From assembly GCF_014529535.1 (NCBI RefSeq), contig NW_023503307.1:5022599-5086598 (forward strand): DNA of 64,000 bases, in the 5' to 3' direction. Under the pieces are notes generated by a model, which made no database searches, was not told where the DNA came from, and worked only from the letters and a program-made list of their open reading frames with translations. Below are positions 49,801-61,705 of the stretch, piece by piece (the first letter of the stretch is position 1; the number at the start of each line of letters is the position of its first letter). The DNA is from Bradysia coprophila. Lineage: Eukaryota; Arthropoda; Insecta; Diptera; Sciaridae. The translations under genes and the position numbers were made by a program.

Positions 49801-52800
49801 TACATATGGCAGTGTCCCGGCTATCGAATTACTTAGACAGTTGTCTGATTGTAAGGGTTTTTATGATCGTGACAAGATGTTTTGGAAAGGTATAAAAGAC
49901 ACGGTATTGGGGTGTGCTTGTGGACCACCAGGTGGAGGGAGAAATGCCTTGACTCCAAGGTTAACTTAAATATTCCGGTTTTATTATCGACTGATTCCAT
50001 TCAGCTCATGATTTTTATTAGATTCGTTCGTCATTTTGCTGTGCTTGAACTGCCACAACCAGACAATGCCACACTGACAACAATATTCAGTGGCATCGTC
50101 AAAGGATTTCTGTCCGATTTTAAGTCACAGTTTTCGCTAATTGAAAAGCCAATTGTGAATGCAATGATCTCGATATATGATCGCATCTCAAAAGAATTAC
50201 TGCCGACGCCCACGAAATCACACTACGTTTTCAATCTTCGTGATCTATCGAAATTGGTGCAAGGTTTTCTACAAGCAGATGCATCGAGCTATGACCAGGA
50301 GTCCCAATTGTTGAGGCTACTTTACCACGAATCACTGCGTGTCTTTCAAGATCGTTTGGTGAATGACGATGACAAAAATTACTTCAAGAATATGCTGAAT
50401 GAAATTTTCGAGACAAATTTTCCCACTTACTATCCAATAGTCAAGCCCAACGAGACAGTTATCTTCGGAGATTTTATGCTTTTCGGACAGGCTAAGGAAA
50501 ATCGTACTTACGAAGAGATCAAAGACATGGACAAACTAAAAAGTGTTTTGGTGGACTATATGGAAGACTTCAACACATTATATGGATTAGACGTTATGTA
50601 AAATCAGTGGTCGATCAGTTGTAGATGCTTCTGTATCATTCCATTTTTGCTTCCAGGCTGATACTGTTTCAGGATGCTGTAGAACATGTTACTCGATTGG
50701 CACGACTGCTAAGAGGTGATCGCGGCAACGGATTGTTAATTGGTAAGTGTAAATTGAGAAGGCTAAGGTGTTCATTGTCGTGTTAAAATGTTAATTCACT
50801 GCTGTTGTAGGTTTATCCGGAATGGGAAAGCAGTCATTAACCCGGCTGGCAGCTCACATAAATAATTATCAAATCATGCAAATCGAACTAACTCGCGCCT
50901 ACGACTACACCAGCTTTCGTGATGATTTGAGAAAGTTTTATTGGAATACGGGCGTTGCAAATCGAGAAACAGGTACAGCTGGAAGAAGCCTTTAGGGAAG
51001 CATTTAAAATATGTCTCTTTCAGTGTTCCTCATCACTGACACGCAAATTGTTCGGGAGGAATTCATGGAGGATATCCAAAATATTTTGAATTCGGGCGAA
51101 GTTCCTAATCTGTTTCTGGGTGACGACTACGAACGAGTAATACTTGGAGTGAAAGATGACTTCATGAAATCGAAACCGAAATCAGAGGGTGGCACTGATG
51201 GAGGCGACACATCTCGGGAATCAATTTTCGATTTTTTTCTGAATCGGGCTCGAGCCAATTTGCGTGTGTGTTGTTGTATGAGCCCTATTGGTGAAGCTTT
51301 TCGCCGTCGTTGCCAAATGTTTCCGTCATTGGTACAGTCTTAATATAAAGCGTTAGATTGTGCAATTGAAACGATATGATATTACGATTTCCAGGTTAAT
51401 TGCTGCACAATCGATTGGTTTGTTAACTGGTCTGCTGAGGCCTTGTATTCGGTAGCATATGGATCCTTAACTGATATAGCCGTCGACCAGACACAAAATG
51501 ATCAACTAGCTCAAATTTGCGTTAAAATGCACGAATCAGTCGACAAAATGTCTTCGAGACTGTATGCCGAGTATCGTCGTCATTTTTATACAACACCAAG
51601 TAGCTACCTGGAACTCTTGAAGCTTTACCACAGCTTATTGGATAGCCGAAATGAAACGATCAAAAGTCAACAAAATAGAATTGGCAATGGGCTGAACAAA
51701 ATCCTTGAAACGAACGAAACAATTGAAATAATGAGGAAAGAATTGGAGATTCTAACCCCAAAACTGGAGAAACAGGCCGCTGATTTTAAAGTTATGGTGG
51801 ACAGAATTGCAATCGAAAATAAAAAAGCGGATGCAATGCGTGAACTAGTAATGAAAGATGAAGCTGCTGCTAGGGAAAAGGAAGCCGGAGCAAGGTTAAT
51901 AGCAGACGAGGCTAGACGAGATCTGCTAGTAGTTCAACCAATCATAGACGCAGCCCAAGACGCTCTGAAACAAATCACCAAAAATGATATCAACGAAATA
52001 AAGTCTTTCACTTCGCCTCCGCCTCTTGTAAAGTTTGTGATGGAGGCAGTTTGTATATTATTTGATGCGAAGTAAGTTACACTTTCGGTACATTGCTGGC
52101 GGTTTTTTTTTAAATATCTCAATCATTCAACAGACCGAATTGGGACTCGGCCAAAAAGCTGATGGTGGACACGAACTTTTTGAAAAGATTGATGACCTAT
52201 GACAAGGAGCATACATCCGAGGCGATGATGAAGAAAGTGAGAAAATATACAACAGACAAGGAATTCGATCCGAATGTGAGTGAGATTTTGATTTTTCAAG
52301 TCCTTCATAGTAAGAAATTATCTTCTATGTAGAATATTGGCAAAGTGTCGAAGGTGGCAAAGTCTATGGCGATGTGGGTAATAGCAATGGATGAATTTTC
52401 AAAAGTTTACAAAGAAGTCGAACCAAAAATTAAGAAAGCTAGTGAGGCAGAGGCTGTGTTGAAAGAGGCAAATTCATTTTCTCCTTTCACTTCTGTAGCA
52501 AAACAATCAATCGATCGATTCTAGGTCATGGCGCTACTTAAGCAAAAACAATTGCAACTGGCAGCTGTTGAGGCAGAACTGAAAGTTATTCAAATGGAAC
52601 TGGAAGACAAAAATCGTCAATTGAAAGTAGGTGATGACCACATCGTACCATTGATATCAGGTGACTGATACTCCTCTGAATTACATTTTAGGAATCACAA
52701 GACACCTTTGAATTAAGTAGTTCGCGCTTGAACCGAGCCGGTCGCCTAAAAACGGCGTTATCTGATGAAGAAGTTAGATGGGGCGACACCGTAAAGGTAT

Positions 52801-55800
52801 AGTTCGATTTTGCATTGTGCCGTTCATGTCAAAACGTTATTATGTTGCACTGCAGGAACTTGTGATCGAGGCCCGGGCAACTATTGGTGACGTTCTTGTC
52901 GCAACAGCTTTGATTGCGTATACAGGCGCGTTCCCTGCTAGTTATCGGAAACAATTAACTGAAATTTGGGTTGCTAATTGTAAGAAGTTTGAGATACCAA
53001 GCAGCGAAAAATTCGAGTAACTTCCTCATCTACTCATACGATCTCCCAACTTGTTTAACATAAATCAAAATTTTCAGTTTCATTGCTATTTGTGGCCACC
53101 CGTATGAAATTCGAAATTGGCAAATTAATTTCTTGCCTAGAGATGATTTATCGACATCGAATGGTATCATTGTGACCAAGGCTCTTCGCTGGCCACTTAT
53201 GATCGATCCGCAAGAGCAAGTAAATTATTTCACGGGATTTGCGTCTGAAAAAAAAACGATTTTCATGTTTTACTTATAGGCGAATAGGTGGATCCGAAGC
53301 ATGGAATCGGAAAACAATTTAGCTGTTGCGAAGTTAACGGACTCAAATTTCCTTAGAGTATTGGAAAATTGGTGAGGAAAATTGGTCATTGTCGAATTGT
53401 TGATACAAATCTCTCATTCTAATTCCTTCGACGCAGCATTAGAGTTGGCAATCCCATATTGATTGAAGAACTGTACGAATCGATTGATCCGTCTCTGTCT
53501 CCTGTTTTGAGCAGAAATATTATTTTCCAAAATGGTCGGAAAGTAATAAAACTCGGCGACTCGTTCATCGATTATAACGATAATTTCAAATTGTATATGA
53601 CGACTAAGCTTGCCAATCCTCATTACTTGCCTGAAGTGTGTATATCAGTAAGTATTTTACGGAATTGTTTTCAAACATGGCAAGTCTAACACGTTGCTTG
53701 ACTTAGGTAACTCTTGTTGATTTCCTTATAACGAGAGAAGGGCTGGAGGACCAATTGCTGGGGTGAGTTCCAATGTTTTGTGTTTTGTGGTACGAAATTA
53801 ATTGACAAAAAATTGAACAACATAGCGAAATCGTGACGATTTTACTGCCGAAGCTAGAGCAGCAAAGGAGCGAATTGATTCTTCAAATTAATAATGACAA
53901 ACAGCAGCTATTGATGCTAGAAGACAAAGTCCTTAAACTTCTTTTCTCGTCGTCCGACAACATTCTGGACGATGAGGAATTAGTGGAAACGTTAAACGAT
54001 ATGAAGGTAAACCATTGTCCATGGTCCACTAATATTTCCATTCACGTTACTACCAAATACAGGAAACGTCGGTCATTATAGCCGATCGGCTGATAAGCAC
54101 CGAAGAAAACGAGGCAACCATTACAGCGGATCGAGAAAAATTCCGCCCACTCGCCATCCGTGGAGCCATTTTATATTTTGTCATCGCATCGCTCAATGAA
54201 ATCGATCCGATGTATCAGTTCAGTCTGAACTATTTTCTTGCCATCTTCTGTTCCGTTATTTCAACTGAAAATGCACCAGCCGACGTCGAACTATCAATTC
54301 GATTGGAACGGCTGTTGGCCGCACAGACTTATGCATTCTACTTGAACATATCTCGAGGATTGTTCGAACGACACAATTTGATATTCAGTTTCATGCTAGC
54401 TATTGCCACAGAGAAACAGGACAAGAGAGTTACCGATTCAGAGCTTCAATATTTATTGCGCGGAATAGCTGGGCATGAAGTCAGTACAAAGCCGAAATTG
54501 GACAACTTGAATATGCCGGATAGTATGTGGAAGTGCTGTGTGTATCTGCAGGAAGAGTTCGATTGTTTCAAAGGACTGTCTCGCGATTTGTTGAACAGCA
54601 TATACATCCAAATTGGTGATTATTCGAATGTAACTTATTTCCGAATAGTTTTCCGTCTGTTCATGTTTAACAAGATTCTTTCCAGACGTTCAACTTCAAC
54701 GAGAAAACGGCAAACATTAAAGTCGAAACCTGGAACCAAAATCTAAACTTTATTCAAAAGCTGATGCTGGTGAACACGTTCGCCACAGACCAAGTGGTTT
54801 TGGCTATTACGGCGTATGTAACGGAAATTTTGGGCAAAAACTTCACTGAAGCTATGCCTTGCACCCTGGGCGATTTGTAAGTTTAATGAAACTATGTGCC
54901 GTTCACTGACTTCAATTGTTTTACCACGTGTAGGTACAAAGACACGACCTGCAAATTTCCGTTGATTTTCATTTTATCTGCGGGCAGCGATCCGATGGCC
55001 AGTCTACAGAGATTTGCCAAACAAATGAATTACTTGGACAAATTGTACACCTTGTCGCTCGGTCAGGGTCAAGGACCAGCTGCGGAGAAACTCATAGATA
55101 ATGGCTGTAAATCTGGTAACTGGGTGTTTCTACAAAATTGTCACTTGGCTACGTCGTTCATGCCGCAGATGGAACTCATCCTACGGCGCATTGCATTGGG
55201 AGAAGTGAAGGCGCACGATGATTTTCGAGTATATTTGTCGTCGATGCCAACGAGTGCATTTCCTGTTAGCGTTCTGCAAAATGCTGTTAAAGTAACGTCC
55301 GAGCCGCCGAAGGGTTTGAAATCGAACTTGGTACGAGGAGTTAGCGAATTGAATACAGATTATTTCGAACATCACATTTTGGAGAAGGAGTGGCGAGCTT
55401 TGGTGTTTGGAATTATCATGTTTCACAGTATCATATTGGAGAGACGAAAATTTGGTCCGTTGGGCTGGAATACCTTATACGAATTCACCGACAGTGATAG
55501 AGAATGTGGCTTGAAAATATTGGACGTTTACTGCAAGCGAGAGATACGCGATAAGATTCCGTGGCAAGCCTTGGAATACATAAACAGTCAGATAACATGG
55601 GGCGGCAGAGTTACAGATTTTTGGGATCAGCGTTGCTTGACGATCATTTTGAATCATTTCTGTTCCGAAAAGACCAAGGAGAATGGCTACGTGTATAGTC
55701 AATCGGGAATTTATTTATGTCCAGAGGGAAAAACCGTCGAAGAATTTAAGACTTATGTGTTCCAATTGCCTGGAACTGATAGCCCGGACATATTTGGTAT

Positions 55801-56937
55801 GCACGAAAATGCCAATCTAATATTTCGTACAAATGAGAGCAAATTTTTTATGGACACAATGAATGCCGTACAGTCAGGGCAAACCGAGACTGTATCGAAC
55901 GATTGCTCTGACGATGAGATCGTACTAAGTACCGTTGCCACTATATCCGAAAATGTAGCGACGAGAATCAGCTTGGAAAAACCGTATCCGATTTTAATTC
56001 GAGAAGACAGCAAAGGAAGACTCCCTCCATTAACAACCGTTTTGTTTCAAGAGGTCGATCGATACAACAAGCTGTTGCGTATCATTCACAGCAGTCTGGA
56101 CATACTTCAAAAAGGTATCAAAGGGTTGATTGTCATGTCCGCGGAATATGAGCAAATTTACAAATCTTTGCTTAACAACATCGTGCCGAAATTGTGGTCA
56201 TTGAATGGATTCAAGTCGACGAAAAGTCTCGGTTGTTGGGTGCAGGACCTGCTCATGCGAATCGATTTCATTCAACTTTGGGCCGATGAAGGTCAACCGA
56301 AGTCGTCGTGGTTGAGTGGATTGTTTTTTCCGCAATCATTTTTGAGTGGAGTACTCCAAACATTTGCTAGAAAAAGTATGTTGCCGATCGATGGATTGAG
56401 TATGGACTTTGAAGTGTTACCGCAAATTGTACGTCAGTCCGAAGTTTATAGTCTGCGCAAGAAAGGCAAAAAGGTACAATGAAAATTTCAGAAAAATGTG
56501 TTCGATTGTCTATTTGTTCCGTAAAACCAATTAGGTTTCCCATTTGTATGAGAACATCATCGAACCGGATGTGGGAATAGTTATTCATGGTTTGTTGATA
56601 GAAGCTGGAAGATGGGACCGTAATAATGGTGGCCTATGTGACGCAAATTATGGCGAATTACTGCCAACACTTCCGGTTTTGTGGTTAAAACCGTGCGCCT
56701 CGGTTAAAATTGGCCAACGGTATCAGGTGAGTCTTGACTTACGGCAAACAAAAAATTAGTCCTTCAATTACACGAACACTGCAGGCACCTCTTTACAAGA
56801 CCCAACAACGTGCTGGAATATTATCAACTACAGGTGCTTCGGATAACTTTATTTTGTCGGTTTTACTGGAATCAGAATCATCACCGGAATTTTGGATAAT
56901 GAGAGGCACGGCATTGGTTACTGGTGTAACAGAGTAA
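41798..56937 (+). CDS. axonemal dynein heavy chain (inner-arm, DNAH3/7/12 group), complete
   Basis: The motor subunit of ciliary/flagellar inner dynein arms; in insects such genes serve sperm tails and ciliated sensory neurons. I could join 45 exons in consistent phase to 4076 aa, the size expected for this group, with no internal stop. Four P-loops are visible: GPAGTGKT (AAA1, about residue 1395), GLAASGKT (AAA2, about 1676), GETGVGKS (AAA3, about 2025) and GLSGMGKQS (AAA4, about 2371). The AAA1 Walker B is CFDEFNR. DNAH3/7/12 membership rests on GSDGLDYK after AAA1, the length, and the PLFTGI...DLFPGI stretch; the exact orthologue is unsure. Introns average about 60 bp. Exons 1-3 are the weakest part of the model. 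Confidence 0.93.
46876..50597 (+). other. dynein heavy chain exons 17-26: AAA1 to AAA3
   Basis: Exons: 46876-47002, 47066-47152, 47214-47283, 47349-47585, 47700-47929, 47987-48179, 48242-49396, 49457-49648, 49776-49959, 50022-50597. AAA1, the main ATPase site, is split across exons 18-20: GGSIAGPA, then [18 protein letters not shown], then SDGLDYK and the Walker B CFDEFNR. AAA2 has GLAASGKTS and AAA3 has GETG|VGKS split by a 60-bp intron at 49397-49456. FIDDVNMPK and [15 protein letters not shown] are conserved AAA3 motifs. Confidence 0.92.
50657..52626 (+). other. dynein heavy chain exons 27-33: AAA4 and stalk with microtubule-binding domain
   Basis: Exons: 50657-50742, 50811-50972, 51024-51331, 51395-52071, 52134-52275, 52333-52467, 52525-52626. 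AAA4 P-loop GLSGMGKQS is in exons 27-28. From exon 30 a long coiled coil ([20 protein letters not shown]) leads to the microtubule-binding tip ([30 protein letters not shown]) and returns as a second helix ([16 protein letters not shown]). The boundary between exons 32 and 33 has no GT donor that gives a normal-size intron; AAAGAG|GCAAAT...TTCTAG|GTC gives a 57-bp GC-AG intron in phase 0. Confidence 0.9.
52692..56937 (+). other. dynein heavy chain exons 34-45: AAA5, AAA6 and C-terminal domain
   Basis: Exons: 52692-52796, 52856-53016, 53078-53219, 53280-53371, 53437-53647, 53707-53762, 53826-54006, 54063-54629, 54686-54876, 54934-56473, 56535-56726, 56785-56937. AAA5 includes [35 protein letters not shown] and [17 protein letters not shown]6 begins in exon 43 ([29 protein letters not shown]). 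The C-terminal domain has [16 protein letters not shown] and [20 protein letters not shown], ending VTGVTE with TAA at 56935-56937. Confidence 0.93.
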
Positions 56938-58377
56938 TGCTGTCCAACGTGTTCGTCCATTTTAAAAGTCAATCAATTTTAATTAAATTAAATTAAATTG
57001 AAAATGAGCGAATGCAATTTTAAGTTTGAAAAGTATCACTATCTGATCTGGCCCATATGTCTACATCGCGCTAAACAATTACTACTCGAGAAGTCCACTC
57101 ACTGACTCGGAAACACTTTTTGCCAGCCATTTATTCAAAAGATCTGTAAAGTAAAAGTAACTGAATTAGCACAACCTCGTCTCTCTAGTGGCATGAAAGT
57201 TGCAGAAACAACACAACTTCTCATTCATCTCTCGTCATAGCCTAGTAGCAGAAAAGAAAAACGACAATGAACAGGTAAATGAGATTTTTATTTTGTAAGA
57301 AAACTGTTTCGTTAGTTTGTTTTAAGTAAATTTAGTACATCCTTTCTCTCCAACAATTACTGTGTACTACACATTGTGTAGTCGCGTAAAATGTGATTTA
57401 CGTTGTACATTTTCTTTTCTAAAATATTATTTACATCGCAACGCAAAGTACATGAATCTAATCGTTGCTATCAAATTCGTTCTTCTCTCTGACGATGTTT
57501 AATTGTTTCTGTTTTCTATTTTCTCACATTCAATTTCTTTTTGGTGGCTGAGTATAAATATTTTCTATTAAAAATTTCAAATTGTAATGTGGTTATAGGG
57601 ACAAGTTTTCAAATTGAAAGTAAAAAACATTTTCTTATAATTTTCGAAATCAACGACTACATGATACTCCTAAATGATTTGCCGAAATATCTAATTACTC
57701 AGTGCGGTTTGTATAGTTTCGCTACGTGGTTTATTCACTAAAAAACTTTTCTTCCTTTAATATTTTGGCAAGTTAATCAATATTGATACGGTAAATTTAA
57801 CCAATCTCCTAGAACAAGTACGTCATTATTGATATGAGTGTCTGATCTTAAAATATTTTCATGCAAACCATTTCCACGGTTTCTTGATTTTGAATTTAAA
57901 AAAAAAACGTAAATGTGAGAAGACCAAAAAATTGAGTCCACCATATCAAAAAAGAAAACAAATAATCTTTTTCTCTGATGTGGCTTTGACCTCGGAAGGA
58001 GGTTGAGTTCAAACCAGAGCCTATTTATGAAATTAAATTCTTAAAAATTCCATAAAACTCTCAAAACATTTTTAATCTCTAAGAATTTTAAGAATTCCAT
58101 AGATAAGCTATGGCTCAAAGAGTGTAATGTCAAAAAAAATCAATTTACGGTGCCCCTATCCTTAAAGACATTGTTCATCGAATAAGTCTGCTTCAACTAA
58201 ACCAAAGTGCCGAAAAATTCGACTTTTTAATTTTGAATTAACGAGAGGAAACCGAAGACGTGGGTGGGTACCATGGTGGGAGGTTTATGACAAACTTTTA
58301 GAAATTCTGTCGCCTAACGTCAACATGGTTTGCTTGAATGCAGTTAAATTAACATGAAGTGGCAAATTTTATATTAT

Positions 58378-58503
58378 ATTTTTGGATAGTATTCATCAGC
58401 TCGGGAGCCAGGTTCTACATTTTTTTTTATTATTTTCATCCCTCCTTCGAATGGTACGGATGAAACCTGGTTTAAGACACCGAGGTGAATACTATCCAAA
58501 AAT
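58378..58503. repeat. MITE-like inverted repeat
   Basis: Left arm begins ATTTTTGGATAGTATTCA and the right arm ends TGAATACTATCCAAAAAT, an 18-bp perfect terminal inverted repeat; inner parts (CAGCTCGG...GCCAGGTT against AACCTGG...CCGAGGTG) pair loosely. Total about 126 bp, non-coding. Confidence 0.85.
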
Positions 58504-59650
58504 ATCGAAGTTACCTCTACGTGTTTAATTAAAGTGCCTCCAAGTACACTGTCTCAAGTCAATCTTTTTTCAAAATTGAAAAAAAGACTTCCAAACGACC
58601 ATTGCAATACATCCCCAATAAGTTAGCTACATAAAAGACGAATGGTTGCTTACACTGTACGGAAGTAGTAGATTCAAGAAAATGATTTTGTGCTTGCAGC
58701 CTAAGACGAGAGCAAAAAAAAAGTACACTGCCCAATTGCCTACCCTAATCGGAAAATGCATATTTCCACTTATCTGTCTTTCCTCCTCTCAACTACAACA
58801 AATTTGAATAAATTCAGTATAATTTCTAGTGTATCAAATGCTTCGATTAAACAAATTGTTGAAAACTAAATTATTTTCTCCATCAAATTGTTCCGATTAT
58901 ACAACAAATCACAGGATATCATTCGGTAACTTTATTTGTAAACATTTTTTTTGCATCTTAAATTTTCATTCGTCTATTAATTTGATGTGAATGTGAATAG
59001 CTTGAGTGACTTTGTTTTACGTATTACCATTTCCACTGTTTTACGTTCATATAATATTTTCAATAAATTACTAAATTACTACGGTCCAGATTGTGAATGT
59101 GATATATACGTGCTGTTAAACATACATACAATTATAGTTATTTTTATATAGGTAAAATGGAAGATTTTGTTACAGTTTTTATTTTCATTGATTTTAATGT
59201 TTTTCTTTAAAATTAATTCTTAGTAATTTTGGCACTATTTTCTCTTTTATTATAATAGATCTTTGGTAAGTAACTAAAATGTTTTATGCTCTGTTCTGTA
59301 TATAATAGGTAAAAATGCATTACTGTTTCGACTAAAATCTAAGCGAAATTTATCTTCTTATGCTGTTCACTACCCTCGTCGCAATTGAATCAATTCATCG
59401 TACGACACAAAATTTCCCAAAGATTTTAATTCAAACAAATAAAAATTTACTCAGTTTTCAAGAAGAATCGCGCCGGATCTGTAAACATTGAACAAATTAT
59501 TTGTTACGTCGGTCACAGTCACACATTTTGTTAGTCAGACCTTATTTCGTTTCATCGGTGTTTTTACCAGATTATTACTATGGAGGAGGACACATCCTAG
59601 TTTATAGACAAATTTTCTTTAGAAATTTGTGATATTTTTTTGAATTTGTG

Positions 59651-59836
59651 GAATTCTAAGATTTTCTGCAAATTTTAGAATTTATACATCTCAAATGTCT
59701 CACTGTCATTTTTTTCAGAGAATGTCATTGTGAATTTGCAATGACACAATAAAATTCTCAGAAAAATTTGACAGTGAGACATTTGAGATGTCGTTCACTG
59801 TATAAATTCTAAAATTTGCAGAAAATCTTAGAATTT
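59651..59836. repeat. palindromic element, about 80-bp arms
   Basis: Starts with ATTCTAAGATTTTCTGCAAA and ends with the complement TTTGCAGAAAATCTTAGAAT; inner blocks CATCTCAAATGTCTCACTGTC also pair. The surrounding 59600-59950 is full of GAATTTTTAGAAATT-type words that resemble sequence near 240-290 and 58060-58100, suggesting a diffuse AT-rich repeat family. Confidence 0.85.
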
Positions 59837-61705
59837 GCATAGAAATTTGCAGAATTTTTAGAAATTCGTAGAAACTTTACATTCTTTACGAAACTTTTCT
59901 AAACAATTCTAAAATTTTTCAAATTTCTGTAAATTCTGTAAATTGGGCCTGGTGTGATACACCTCACATTCCTTGTGAAAAGGAAGACAAACCATCTGGC
60001 AAGAACCACTGAAAGAATATTACGTCTTCAATATTAAAATCCCTGACTACTAGCAGTAAGTGTGTAACAAGAAACAATAAATTAAATAACTGGAACAATG
60101 TTTCAACCGAGGTTTCAACTCACAACTCCCTTAGTAACCTGAAGTGAGAATTTCTGGCTAAAAGTTTCGTAATTATTATTTCCGAGTTTAGAAACATAAC
60201 ATCTCGAAAATCTTAACTCTGAAAGTACTTTCACCACTAACGGCTAATCGTCTCTATTACCAGAAATACAGCAACGATAAAATTAACAAAATTCTTCTGC
60301 TTAATACGGTGCTTTTTAATAGATTTTACCTCACACTTCGATCACAAAAAATTATGAGCTTTAAACTATACTGATGAATAGTTAAATGCAGAAATGGGAC
60401 ATGTCGTATTAGCGAATTATAAGAAAAATGAAACTTAATTTGTACGTTACTTTACTGTAACTTGTTGATATCAAGGACCGATATTCACCTTCATATTACA
60501 AAGATTGAACATTCAGCTTCGTAACCAAAAGTTAGTTAATATTTAATCAATTTTTCCAATCGAATTCGATGTTTTTAAGTGAATCACGTGTTCAATGAAG
60601 TGTATCGTGATTTGTGGTAGTTCATATAAGATGGGTATGGGTAAATCGATAGTTGGCTGTTTTCGAAACTTTAGTTACTTAAGACCATGATTTGCGACAG
60701 AAGTTTTTGTCATGGTCATCATCTGTTAATCACAGTCAATTACCTTAGATATTTTTGTTTTTTTCTTCAAAGCGTCACAATGTACTTGTGCCGAATGCAG
60801 CAAAAAAATCATTTTTCTTATAATTCGCTAATTCCCCTTTCCTCCACCTAATTATTCATATAAGCTTGTCGTCTGTGAAAAGTAACCTCAATAAACAGAC
60901 TACTCGGAATTAAATTGGGCTATTGGTCTGTGAGTTTAACGGATTGCCAATAGAATTTGGCTGTATAAATTCCGGTGAATGTAAGCTAACCTTACACGCA
61001 ATTTTATCACGTGGCGATTCCTCTTAATTTGGTTGTAATTGGCTTTTTATTAGGTCTAACGATTCTACCAAATTTGTGCTGATTTAACGTTTTATGATTT
61101 GTAATAAAATTGGAACGACTTAATACATAACATTATCACCGACAAAACACAATAAGTGTCTTCGACAAAACGAACAATCAAATAAATTCTTTCTTTCTTT
61201 TTTAAATTAATTATTTTTGAAAACATATAAATAAGTACTTCGTCTGGTCTAAGTAATGTCGGATTAATTTTTGTTGTTGTTGTCGGTTTTCTGTCTCTCC
61301 GTTTTTAAAAATAATTCTTCTTTAAATAAATATTTTATTGTCTACATACATACTCTATTGTTAAACATATCGAAATTAAATATTTCCTTTTTCAACAAAA
61401 AAAAATCAAACAAATCGTTCAAAACGAAAATTATTCCATTTAATGGGTTCCATTTTTTCTTTAAGAGTCAAATAGCGAACACACTTTTAAGTTTACTCTT
61501 TCCTTTGACCGTTATTTATTGGTGATAACTTAAAATTAAAGTACGACCAATATATTTCATATATTCTTGGCTGTGTGTAATGTTCAATTTATCGTCATCT
61601 AAAGCTGAATTATTTTTTTTTAACAAAAAAAAAACGTTTTTCACAAAACAAAAAATTCGTTCAATAAACTAACAACCAATCTCAGTTGGTATCGCAGACA
61701 TTCAA

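Larger units (their letters stand above)
56938..61705. other. convergent intergenic spacer, no gene seen
   Basis: Lies between the stops of dynein (plus) and INPP4 (minus). Very AT-rich with poly-A/T runs and two palindromic MITE-like elements (58378-58503 and 59651-59836). No ORF here has a recognisable domain; it probably holds both 3' untranslated regions. Confidence 0.6.
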
